From positions 4,156 to 22,509 of the forward strand of contig LSSK01000079.1 of assembly GCA_001969505.1 (NCBI GenBank): a stretch of DNA of 18,354 nt, given 5' to 3'. Below are positions 1 to 9,366 of this stretch, in pieces; within the stretch, counting starts at the first letter, position 1; every line of letters begins with the position of its first letter. The notes under the pieces were generated by a model, which was given only the letters and a program-made list of their open reading frames with translations, ran no database searches and was not told the DNA's origin. The DNA is from Zancudomyces culisetae. Its lineage: Eukaryota > Kickxellomycota > Harpellomycetes > Harpellales > Legeriomycetaceae. Both the position numbers and the translations under genes were made by a program.

Positions 1-477
1 CCCCCTCATCACGATGCGACTCGGAAATTATTTAATTTTCATGTTGGGGGGGGGGGAAGAAGCAAGGAGGGGGAAAGCTTATGAAAATACAGAGAGATGG
101 TTGCGAAATTATTTAGTCTCTTCATTTTCCCTCTCCGCTTCTCCCCTAAAAAAAAAAGTATTCAGATTATTTTGTTTCAAATAAATGAATGAAGGAATAA
201 TGAGGCACACACACTAATTTTTTTTAATACGTTTAAATGTATTTATTTTTTAAAAAAAGGGAGCTGTAGTGTAAAAGATTAAAATAATATATACACAAGC
301 TAAAGATTTCATACATTTACTTTTCCTCCCCCATTCCACCCCATTCCACTATACTATATACATAAATCTATTTTTATTACAATAATAAAGTATATTATAA
401 TATTTAACTTTGCATAGAATTCATAAATAATCAAAACGAGTAAAAAAAATAAATAAATAAAAAAAAGAGGTGACAAA
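1..477. other. AT-rich 5' flank of the sorting nexin gene
   Basis: No coding region is supported here. The stretch contains a G11 homopolymer (46-56), several A/T runs and a purine-rich leader just before the ATG at 478. An in-frame TAA at 454-456 closes the reading frame upstream of that ATG. No clear TATA box or upstream gene end could be identified. Confidence 0.6.
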
Positions 478-3050
478 ATGTATGAAGAATACGACGAAAG
501 TTGCTGTGCGATTGAGCGAGAAGTTCGCAAACGAGTGGCCATAATGGAGAAAATGGCCAAGGAACGGCAACAGGAAGAACAAGAACGTGAACAAGCTGGT
601 GAATATGGATCCCCCAACCACAACTATAACGGCAACCATGACGAGCATCCAGGTTGGGATTTGCAACAGGCACATTTGGCTATTTCTATCCGTAGTGTTG
701 AAAAGATTGTGGCAAACGGATCCACGTTTGTTACCTATAGAATTGAATTTGGTGTAAGTACTCTGTTGTATTATCCTATTTCTCTTTTCTTTTCTCTTCT
801 TTTCTTCTTTCCTCTTCCTTCTCTCTCTTTGTTTTTTTTTGATGAGGGAGGGGTGTATTTTGCGGAAACAGTAATCTTAATTGTTTTGTTTTATAGAGAT
901 ACGAAGTAAAGAGAAGGTATTCAGAATTCGAATCGCTACGTAAAGTGCTCTGTAGAATATACCCAACTCTGTTGGTACCAGTGTTACCAGAAAAGCATAC
1001 TATAGGTATTGTATTATTTTAGTCTAAATTAGTTAAACCGAGATATGCTATAAATAGATACTGTAATAATATCTGTATAATTTATGCCTACATATAGTTC
1101 AATATGCTACAGGAAGGAGTAAAATGGTAGAGGATAAGGGCGTTGTGGAAAAGAGAAAGAGAATGCTGGGTAGGTTCTTGAGTAGGATTGCAGAACATCC
1201 AATACTGAGCAGCGAGCACATATTTCATCGGTTTTTGGAAAATGGTGTTGCATGGGTAAGATACAAAAAAAAAATAGAGAGAGAAAGAGAGAGAGAGATC
1301 TTGTATAGTGCTAATTGCATTATTTTGATTATATTGTTTATTAACTAAAATATTCAATAAGAACAAGAAACAAAACAAAACAAAACAACGCTTTACTTGA
1401 TAAATAGAATGAGGTATTGAACTCACCATTAATTCTAAGCTTGCCAGATAATCCATTATATTCGTCACCATCCAAGGGAGTAGGGTCGTCTGTGGCAGCA
1501 GATCCTGCTCAAGCAGTTACGGGTGGGCTGAATGCACTACCCAAAATTGCAGCGGTAAATAAATTTGCGGCAGATGTACCGATACCCAATGCGCTGGTTC
1601 CATTGGCCAACCAGGAGGTGCGATGGGTGGCGTGTAAACTCTTTACAAACAAATTTATGAATATTTGGTCGACCAAGATCGAACCTACTCAAAAAAAATT
1701 GAATAAGCGATTTGAAGGTAAGATTAAAAAAAAAAGAAAGAAAAAAGGGGAGAGGGGGAGGGGGAAGGGGAAGGGGAAGGCAAATATAGATAGCATAGTT
1801 GTGTTATAGATGTTGACAAGTGATATTGTAAAATGGAAATAGAACTGGCAGATGGTTATACAGAGCTTGGTGGACTATTAAATGGTATTAGCCTTGAAGA
1901 GGGGGGAGATATATCACGAGGAATAGAGTATGCAGGACAAGCTGTGGATGGGATGTATACGGCAATGAACCAAATGAAAACAGACATTGAAGGAGAGTAC
2001 ATGGAGTACGTGCACGAGTACGCATTGTTTGGAACAGCGGTGAATCAGGTATTGGGGTACCGAACGATAAAGAACATACAACTAGAAAAGACGATAGAAA
2101 AACTAAAGACAAAAAAGGGCGAGTTGGAAAGTCTTTTGGCAGAGGAAAAGGAGTCGAGGCGCGAAAACGATCAAGGCAAGTACAGGGATGATGACAGATC
2201 TGAGTATACAGTAGGATCACCAATGGTTGAGGAGCAGACTCAATCCGATATTGAAAGCGAGCCTGAAATACCAGAGGAAGGCAGAGTCATAAGCAGGATC
2301 AGCAGCGAGTATCCTGTCGCCTCACATCGAAAATCGATGGATAGTGTTGACAATATCGATGAAATTATGTCACAATTCCATCTCGAACAGTCGGCAATGT
2401 GGAGTGAGGGAACTCCACGGGCACTTCCACAACAGTACAATCCAAGGTCAGATAATAAGATGACTAGGAAAGCGCGATCAAGCAACTATAACGTTTCTGC
2501 AACAACAACAGCAACAACAACAGCAACAACGAAAACGAAAACGGCTAATGCTCGACAAAATGGTACTACAACAACAGGAACAACAACAGGAACAACAAGA
2601 CCAAATTTAGTGGCACGACGTACAATATCGTCGCACCCGATGAAAGGTACACAATCCGAACCGACACCTGGGAAACGCAGGGATAGTTTAGAAAGAACGA
2701 CCGGCAACGAATCACTAATTACACCAGTAAAATCACTGTTGAGCAACTCGATACTAAACCGATTTGGGTTTTCACTGGGCCGACAAACGACGATGAATGA
2801 ACAAGAAAGACATGCACGTATTGAGGAGATAACGGCAAAGATTACAGAGTACGAACGAGTGTATGAGATGTTGCGAGATGATTTGGCGATTATTGATGAG
2901 AGTACGCAGGAGGATTTGGATAGGTATCAATTGAGTAAAGTTCGAGATTTCAAGTATATGTTATTGTGTTTATCGAAGGAACATATTCATTGTAATGCAG
3001 TTTCGTTGGATGGATGGAAAGTTACATTGAATTATTTAAATTCTTTATGA
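478..3050 (+). CDS. SNX41: Snx41/Atg20-type sorting nexin (PX-BAR), five exons
   Basis: PX-BAR sorting nexin of the Snx41/Atg20 family. These proteins bind PtdIns3P on endosomes and work with Snx4 in cargo recycling and selective autophagy. My exons are 478-753, 897-1005, 1098-1255, 1408-1717 and 1843-3050, giving 686 codons plus TGA with all phases compatible. The PX domain begins near residue 70. Joining exons 1 and 2 yields the phosphoinositide-binding [12 protein letters not shown] motif, then the proline loop PVLPEKHT. Exon 3 has [16 protein letters not shown] and the 3/4 junction gives AWNEVLNSP, both typical of Snx41/Atg20. Exons 4-5 give the BAR part ([12 protein letters not shown], then GQAVDGMY). 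A low-complexity Thr/Asn/Arg linker (about residues 400-540) precedes a final helical segment ([13 protein letters not shown]). An in-frame stop at 454-456 supports the start. Snx41 and Atg20 are close paralogues and I cannot separate them. The exons are inferred from frame and family similarity, not transcripts. Confidence 0.92.
1276..1299 (+). repeat. GA-rich microsatellite in sorting nexin intron 3
   Basis: An imperfect (GA)n tract lies just downstream of the intron 3 donor at 1256, after an A10 run. It is non-coding because intron 3 spans 1256-1407. Confidence 0.8.
1718..1842 (+). other. Intron 4 of the sorting nexin, G-rich with two possible acceptors
   Basis: The donor GTAAGA at 1718 is canonical. 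Two TAG acceptors exist, ending at 1809 and 1842. Only the distal one keeps the frame open (E|ELADGY). The proximal one adds 33 nt and brings in TGA at 1821-1823. Five G runs (1747-1750, 1754-1758, 1760-1764, 1767-1770, 1773-1776) lie before both acceptors and match a G-quadruplex pattern on the transcript strand. The distal site lacks a good polypyrimidine tract. Confidence 0.75.
2500..2600 (+). repeat. ACA/CAG trinucleotide tract coding Thr/Ala-rich linker
   Basis: Two blocks of imperfect ACA repeats interrupted by GCA or GGA (about 2500-2530 and 2566-2600) encode TTT/A and TTT/G units in the linker between the BAR part and the C-terminal helix of the sorting nexin. The frame stays open, as expected for slippage in triplets within a disordered linker. 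Confidence 0.8.
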
Positions 3051-3136
3051 AGAATCTTAAAAAAAAAGAGAGAGGAGAGGAGAGGTGAGGTGAGGTGAGG
3101 AAAGAAATAATGACGAGTATATAAATATTTTATTAC
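3051..3136. other. 86-bp convergent intergenic spacer with GAGAG/GTGAG repeat
   Basis: The spacer between two convergent stop codons contains an A8 run and a purine tract of GAGAG then GTGAG units (3068-3101). A reverse-strand AATAAA (3129-3134) sits only 3 nt past the stop of the minus-strand gene. Both 3' UTRs must be very short or overlap. Confidence 0.6.
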
Positions 3137-5725
3137 TTAAAAACTTTTATCATAGTATTTAAACATAGAAAAACTAGATGATCTCTTTGGCTTTATAGTG
3201 TTGGTCTCCAAACCCAAATCGGTATGATCCTTATTGGAAATAGTATTTGTATTTTTAATTGTTGGGTTTGAAAGATGGTCGTCACTATACAAGTCGGCGG
3301 GGTTGTGAGTTTGGATGTTGTTTAGATTTGGAATTTCATCTTGCAAATAAAACATTCCAGTTTTATTATTATTGTTATTACTATTATTACTATTGTTATT
3401 GTTGTTGTTGTTGTTGTTGTTGGGATTATTTAGATTGATATTTTCAGTTGGGTTCATTCGCTTAGTATTCCGGAGTCTCATACTTGGCAGTTGATATATT
3501 TCATTATAATCATCATTATAATCATCATCATCTCGTTGAAGCTTATTCTCGACCCTTTGCAAGTTATGAATAATACTTTTTACCTGATTTGTTAGCATCT
3601 CCTTGTCCAGCACCAATTGGTTTATCTTTAACATACTTGTTTTGTTTTCATTTAGCGCCTCACCAAGTTGTTGCTTGTATTCATTCTTCGACATTTCCAA
3701 CGCTTTATTCAGATACTTTAGTCCCTCAAATTCCCCTTTAAGCCGATTATTCTCCACTATTTGCTCCTTTTCGCGCAGTTTTACCATCTCTATATTCGTG
3801 GAAAGTGTGGAGTTCTCTGTCTTTAACCTATTAATCTCTCCAATATGCTGCTCCTCGCATAGTTTTGAATGACCAGCCAATAACTCCTGCATATTTTTCA
3901 GTGCCTGCTCCTGATCCGCCACTTTCTTATCCAACATTTCCCTCTCAAACCTTGACTGCTTATTATTCACTACCTTATTATACGACGTTAGCAATGAATT
4001 GTACATGTTTTTAAGCATTTGAAACTCGCGCTTGAGTTCCTGTATATAATCTCTGTATCCTTCGTTTTCTTTTTTCAACTCTGTCACTTTTCCTACACTT
4101 ATCGATTTCGTTAACTCTTCCAGCTCTCCAACTCTTGTTGTTAGTCGCCCAATTAACTCGCTCTCTTTATCCAACTTACTCGCTCCAACTCCCTCTTCTT
4201 GCTTGGGCATTGCTACGCCTTTGCTGTCTTGTTTCAATGTTTGTTCAGCTAGCTTAACGCGCTCATATTTCAGTTGCTCGTCAACTTGTCGATACAAACT
4301 CTGAAGGTTACTAAGCTCCTGTTTTGTCACTTGCAGTTCGCTATCTAGTGTCTTGTTCTTTTCTCTCAACTCAAACTCAACTCGTGTCTGCCCAGCCTCT
4401 AAATAAACATTCTTGATTTGCATCATCACTGTTCGTATCTCTTTCAACTCCTTTTTGATATTGTTTATCTCTTCACTTTCTCCCGTATAATACATCTTTT
4501 CTTTAATCATTCTCTCCAAGCTTTGTGTCAGTGTCAATATTCTAAACTCCATGTTCTTCACCAACAAATTCACGTTCTCTTTAATTTCTTGGAAACTAGG
4601 TTGTATATTATCCATACTCGTATAAGTACTCTCTACCACATTGTTTTCACCCTTTCCACTGCCGCCATCAGCAACTACTGTACCACCAAACGACCCTTTT
4701 TTCCCCTCTCCACCCCCACTTTCCTTAGCCAAATCCCTCTTCAGATTCTCTATTTGCTCTCTACATTCTGTCAACTTTCTTCTCAACGTATCTTTTTCAT
4801 CTTCATATGCTGCTGCTATCTCCTTTTTTTCTTTCTCTACATCATCCGCATACTCCTGAACATACTCTAACTGGTCATGGAGTCGTTTCTCCCTAGCTTC
4901 CACTGTTTCTTGACTAGATCCACCACCACCACCAGCCGCATATTTTTTGTTTTTTGCTTCATCTCTTCTTATTTGGTTATTCAGGCTTAATATCTCAATA
5001 TCTCGCGCCTCTAGCTGTCTCTGGTTTAACTCTATTTCATTAACAAAATCCGTATGCTTGGCTTTCAACACCTCTACCTCCTCCTGCAAACTGTTTATCC
5101 TCGCTTGTTGCACCGTAAGCAAATCAAGATTCTTGAACTCCTTTCTACTTTGCTCAACTTTTTTTGTATTTTCGAGTAATCGAAGCATTTCGTTGTTTCC
5201 TTCAAGCCATCCTACCTTCAGTTTAATCCTTGTTCCCCCATATTTGATTCTTTCATTAATAACCCTCCGTTCATCCTCCATTTGGTTTATACTCGCCTTC
5301 AAATTTTCTTTTAACTGTGTGTTGTTGATAAGTAATATGTCGCACCTTCTCTCGACCTCTTTGATATCCTTTTTGTGTGTAAATTTCGTCTGTTCTAGAT
5401 CATGATTCGCTTGCAACACCTGCGCCCGCAACTGATTGTTATCGTTGCGTAAATTCACCAGGTTTTTTTTGTGTATACTATTTTCAGCCAAAAGTACACC
5501 CATTTCTTTTTTAGCTCTGGAATTTTCATTTTGTGCATCTTGGAGCTTTTTCATGCTTAATTCCAAGTCTTGTAGTATTGCATTTACCAACGGAACACAG
5601 TTTTTTGCTAGTGGATAGCTATATCCCAAATGTGCCAACTTTGTGCTTAGCACTCTAAATTCTTGATTTCCCATGTCATTTACATTAAAGTACTCGCTTT
5701 CCTTGGTTTGTTCTCGGCCAAACAT
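3137..5725 (-). CDS. Coiled-coil protein with CEP135/Bld10/TSGA10-like N-terminus
   Basis: A single exon encodes 862 residues, almost all heptad-rich coiled coil from about residue 55 to 745. Residues 23-54 carry the recognisable block: FRVLSTKLAHLGY, a short gap, then CVPLVNAILQDL. It matches the R..L..LGY....L...C.PLV..L..DL pattern at the N-terminus of CEP135/Bld10 and TSGA10, where CEP135 builds the centriole cartwheel-to-microtubule link. A following LRNDNNQLRAQVL resembles the family's next conserved stretch. A glycine-rich break lies near residues 265-272 and another near 340-360. The C-terminal 120 residues are polar and low in complexity, with an acidic DDDDYNDDYNE patch and a long Asn run. 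It is shorter than human CEP135 (over 1100 residues). Homology rests on one short block plus coiled coil, so another microtubule-organising or myosin-tail-like protein is possible. Confidence 0.72.
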   Translation of the reverse strand: MFGREQTKESEYFNVNDMGNQEFRVLSTKLAHLGYSYPLAKNCVPLVNAILQDLELSMKKLQDAQNENSRAKKEMGVLLAENSIHKKNLVNLRNDNNQLRAQVLQANHDLEQTKFTHKKDIKEVERRCDILLINNTQLKENLKASINQMEDERRVINERIKYGGTRIKLKVGWLEGNNEMLRLLENTKKVEQSRKEFKNLDLLTVQQARINSLQEEVEVLKAKHTDFVNEIELNQRQLEARDIEILSLNNQIRRDEAKNKKYAAGGGGGSSQETVEAREKRLHDQLEYVQEYADDVEKEKKEIAAAYEDEKDTLRRKLTECREQIENLKRDLAKESGGGEGKKGSFGGTVVADGGSGKGENNVVESTYTSMDNIQPSFQEIKENVNLLVKNMEFRILTLTQSLERMIKEKMYYTGESEEINNIKKELKEIRTVMMQIKNVYLEAGQTRVEFELREKNKTLDSELQVTKQELSNLQSLYRQVDEQLKYERVKLAEQTLKQDSKGVAMPKQEEGVGASKLDKESELIGRLTTRVGELEELTKSISVGKVTELKKENEGYRDYIQELKREFQMLKNMYNSLLTSYNKVVNNKQSRFEREMLDKKVADQEQALKNMQELLAGHSKLCEEQHIGEINRLKTENSTLSTNIEMVKLREKEQIVENNRLKGEFEGLKYLNKALEMSKNEYKQQLGEALNENKTSMLKINQLVLDKEMLTNQVKSIIHNLQRVENKLQRDDDDYNDDYNEIYQLPSMRLRNTKRMNPTENINLNNPNNNNNNNNNNSNNSNNNNNKTGMFYLQDEIPNLNNIQTHNPADLYSDDHLSNPTIKNTNTISNKDHTDLGLETNTIKPKRSSSFSMFKYYDKSF
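3363..3421 (-). repeat. Asn-codon (AAT/AAC) microsatellite in the coiled-coil gene
   Basis: Read on the minus strand, this is a run of AAC and AAT codons with a few AGT codons, encoding a poly-Asn stretch in the disordered C-terminal tail of the CEP135-like protein. Codon mixing at the distal part (AAT/AGT) versus pure AAC at the proximal part suggests an old tract with a younger, purer expansion. Confidence 0.85.
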
Positions 5726-7429
5726 TTTTCTTTTCTTTTCTCGTCCAAAGTTGTCTTGCCGTCTTTTCCCCCCCTTCTTATTCGTAGGTCTCGCTTATGA
5801 TTTTATTACAGTAGTTGTAATTGCTATTATACAATTCTTGTATTTCTAATTCTCCTCCTTCCCCTTTTTTTTTAATATTTCTGTTGAGAATGCAGGATTA
5901 ATTACCTCCGTTTATCAATATTAGTGATTGAAAGTAATTCGAAAAAAATATCTTTGCTCCACTCTACTACTACCCAAACAATCTATGTTTCTTTTTACTT
6001 GAAATATAAGCCTTAAACACTACATTTACCTTAACGTAGGAATCGATGTAACGAGTATACTTGTTTTTTTGCTTGTTTTTTAGTATTTATTACAATAAAA
6101 TTAAAAATGGTTGATTTGGTAAAATAATGAAAAAAATCAAAAACTGGGTTTTATTGAGTTGAGAACTAAAGAAGTGTCACTTTAAAAAAAATCAGTGTAA
6201 CCTTATTATTTTTGCCAGGTTTTTCTTTTCTACTACTGGCCAAAAATATTTGTTGACATTTTATGTCTAGATAGTCTATTGGCTTTTTCGCGTAATTTTC
6301 ATTTATCCAATTTGTTTCTAGCGAATAAAATGTGCTTACTACGTTTTTTTTCGCGAAGTGATGTGTTTATTTTGCTTAAAGAACAAGCATTAGTAAAAGT
6401 AAAAGTAATGAACCACTCATAGATGCTTATAGTTGGAATATCTAGGTGTCTCAGTATATAAGATTCATTTATATACTACATAACTTTATTACAATATATA
6501 TCAAACGGCGTTCATCCTGTCTTGCTAAACCTATCCACCAATCTTTGGTTGAAAAAGTCAGCCTATCCAAGCTATAATATGTGTGATATAATCTAGCTTA
6601 TGATAATCATGTTCTTGTTGGTATACACATATCATTACTTTCTAAAATGGGCAAACAGTTTCAACTTAACAGCCGCCATTAAAGTAGATTCTTGTCATTA
6701 GGTATAGTGAATATAACTCTATTATTGTAATTGTTATTGTTATTGAAAACACTATCTCTTACACCTGAGGAAGCGGACCTTTACACACATCACACTTCCT
6801 CTCTTCATTTGCTCAATCAATGCCAATAAAGAATAATGGCATGATATTCATTTGACATTTTTCCAAGCTCCTCCATAAAATATTATTATTGCGGAGAGGT
6901 AGACTAGTAAATAAAACTTTTTGGTTCGACCATTGAAAATGCGCCAAGAACGCCATTAAAAAACTATTAAAAAAAAACACATACATACAAGCCGGGGTCT
7001 ACACAACTATTAGTGGTCTCCGATGGTCTTTTTTCTTTCTCTTGTAACATGGCCATATGTATATGAATGGGTTATACTTTATCTTCTTGGATGTCAGAAT
7101 TCCCTCCGCCCCTCCTTAGCCCCATTATCATAAGCCACTTTATCTGGCATATTCCAGGTATTAAACTTAATTTGAAATGTTATAAATCTCTTGCCCATAA
7201 AATAAAGAGACAATTATCCAGGTAACAGACTAGAGATTTTTTTCTCCATATTTTATCCTTGGTTTTTGTACCAAAAAAAAAACTACTTTCTTTTCTATTC
7301 CTCAGAACTTGAGTATCTTTTAGAATCTGGAATATATTATTTATTAGAAAAAAGGGTGATAGAAAAGCTTGATCCTGTATCCCTTTGTCATTATTGCTGC
7401 TTGATTTTTTTTTCCCAACCTTTTATTTC

Positions 7430-7496
7430 CCAGTCCTATCCCTCCCCTCCCCTCCTCTCATCTTTTTCCCTTTTTTCCCTTTTTTCCCTTTCCCTA
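7430..7496 (+). repeat. Polypyrimidine tract with TTTTTTCCC tandem units
   Basis: A strand-asymmetric C/T block contains three successive TTTTTCCC-type units followed by TTTCCC. The complement is purine-only, a sequence type able to form triplex or nucleosome-poor DNA. No gene overlaps it. Confidence 0.7.
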
Positions 7497-8630
7497 ACAT
7501 TCATGTTACAAATGTTGTTGTTTTCAACATTTTCCATCAAAATATGCTAGAGGTTAACAAGTTATTAAAACAAAAAACAAAAATTTCATCAATGGAATAA
7601 ATATGCTAGAGAAATTCAGTAAAAGTTACAACTTTTTTTTTTCAATTAAATTCACAAGCCGCACATCTTGTAAATCACAAAATATGTCGTTTTTCAGCTT
7701 GATACCTTGTTATTTTTTATTTTATTGAAAAAAAAAGGTTTCCATTAACACGTTCTCAATTCATTAAAACCACAGTGGCTAATTCTGATAATTTGATTTA
7801 GATTAATATATTCAATCATTGAAAATGTATATTAAGGTTTATTGAATATTAAAATAATTTTCCATTTCTTGGCTTTATTTACATGTCCATTTATTTTTTT
7901 ACCCGACAAACCTGGGTAATACCAAAGAAAAAATCTATTTATTTACTTAAATTCAATGAAAAAAAAAAGGTGGGGTATATTCTAAATTGAAAGGGAATCA
8001 ACTTAAAAATACAAAATATGACCCATTCTGTATACTCTTTTTAACCAGCGAATAAACTAGTTGAGAATATTCTATTATACACATTACTTCAAGGCAAAGT
8101 AAAAAAAAAGAAAAAATATTCAAGGTTATTGGATTAGTCTAATTAATCCCAACTGGGGACCATTTAATCTCAACTAAGCCCTTTTTTTTTCTTTCTTCTC
8201 GTCATACTTGGAATAATGTGTGGATATCATAATGGAATTTCGTGAACAGCTATTATACATATATATATATTATTTTTTTTTAAACATGTGAATTTCTTTT
8301 TTTTCTTTTTCATTTCTACTTGTACTTTTAGTGTCACAATACCTAGTTTTTTGAATTTACAAAAGTTTAACTAGAACTTTTTATTTTGAATGCTTTATTA
8401 AATGCTTCAGTCCTTTATATAGGTTAAGTTTTGTATATGTACAATTACTCTTTCATTTCTTTGTTTTTATTTTTATTTTTGTTATTGTTTTTGTGTTAGA
8501 GGTGGATTAAAACCAATCTTTTTAAGCTGCGACTTTAGCATTACTAATAGTAACATTAAAAGGAAGAACCCAAACAACAATATCGGACTTTTACGTATCG
8601 AAAAAAGAAAAGGAAAAAAAAGAAGAGAAT

Positions 8631-8676
8631 AGAAAAGAAAAGAAAAGAAAAGTGGAAGTGGAAGTGGAAGTGGAGG
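8631..8676 (+). repeat. Adjacent AAAAG and TGGAAG tandem repeats
   Basis: About four copies of AAAAG (8631-8652) run directly into four copies of TGGAAG, the last degenerate (8653-8676). The two different purine-rich units abut without a gap, about 690 bp before the kinase ATG. Confidence 0.8.
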
Positions 8677-9366
8677 TTTTAGTAAAGCAACATTGGTCAA
8701 AGACTTGATTCACTAAACAAATTTATTTTCTTCTTACAAAATTTTATATCATAAACACAAATATATTGAAATATACATACCCTAAGATACAGTTAGTGTC
8801 TAAAAACAAAATTAATACGATATACCGGCGTCTTGTCATATACAAAACATTCGGTCTGAGCTGCGATAAAAGTCAAACAATTACTAAATACGGCTATTTC
8901 CTGGGTACTAATCGAGTGTAACTAGTTACTATTAATCGGTATTTGTCAAAGGAACGTAGCATTAAAAAAAAATCAAAATAGAGAAACGGAAAAGAAAGGC
9001 AAAAAAAAACGAAAAGGAAAAGACTAGAAAGGAAAGCAAAAGACACATTATTAGAGGTCAAAAAATAAAAATAAACACGGATACACTCAAACCAATAATA
9101 TGGTACATCCGATCCTTTCAAATAAAGTTAAAACTCGAGAATATAATCTAAACATTACATAAATATCCTGCTTTGAAATTGCTCAAATTTGTAATAGGAA
9201 AACCAGTGGGAAACGAATAAACAAAGCTGATTTTTATGTAGTGCCAATTACCAAAAATCAAAACCAACAAAGTTTTTTTTAAAAAAAAAACGGGTTAAAA
9301 AGAAATAAAAGAGTATTTAAAAGGGAGGGAAAAGGGAGGGTAGGGGGAGAAACAAAAGAAAAAAAA

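Larger units (their letters stand above)
5726..9366. other. 3.6-kb AT-rich intergenic region
   Basis: Both flanking genes point away from this region, so it holds two divergent promoters. I found no open frame with codon structure or a recognisable motif. The short frames at 7266-7600, 8482-8700 and 8894-9121 are homopolymer-driven and hydrophobic. Present are many A/T homopolymers, a pyrimidine tract (about 7430-7496), purine repeats (8631-8676), an 8-bp inverted repeat (AAATGTTG 7510-7517 and CAACATTT 7525-7532), and a 13-bp direct repeat AAATATGCTAGAG at 7540-7552 and 7599-7611. A GGTTCGACC near 6924 resembles a tRNA B box but no cloverleaf forms. Confidence 0.55.

Noticed and set aside
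1810-1842. ATG at 1833 as the start of a separate 405-residue gene
   Set aside because: The sequence joins in frame to the upstream PX exons through the acceptor ending at 1842 and the product matches Snx41/Atg20 across the junction.
6880-6970. Possible tRNA around the GGTTCGACC near 6924
   Set aside because: The sequence resembles a B box, but the bases around the loop do not form a T stem and no matching acceptor stem or A box is found at the right distance.
7266-7600. Two overlapping hydrophobic frames
   Set aside because: Their Phe/Ser/Leu/Pro content comes from the pyrimidine tract; no sign of coding.
8482-9121. Minus-strand frames rich in Leu/Phe/Ser
   Set aside because: They are translations of AAAAG and TGGAAG repeats and A runs read in reverse.
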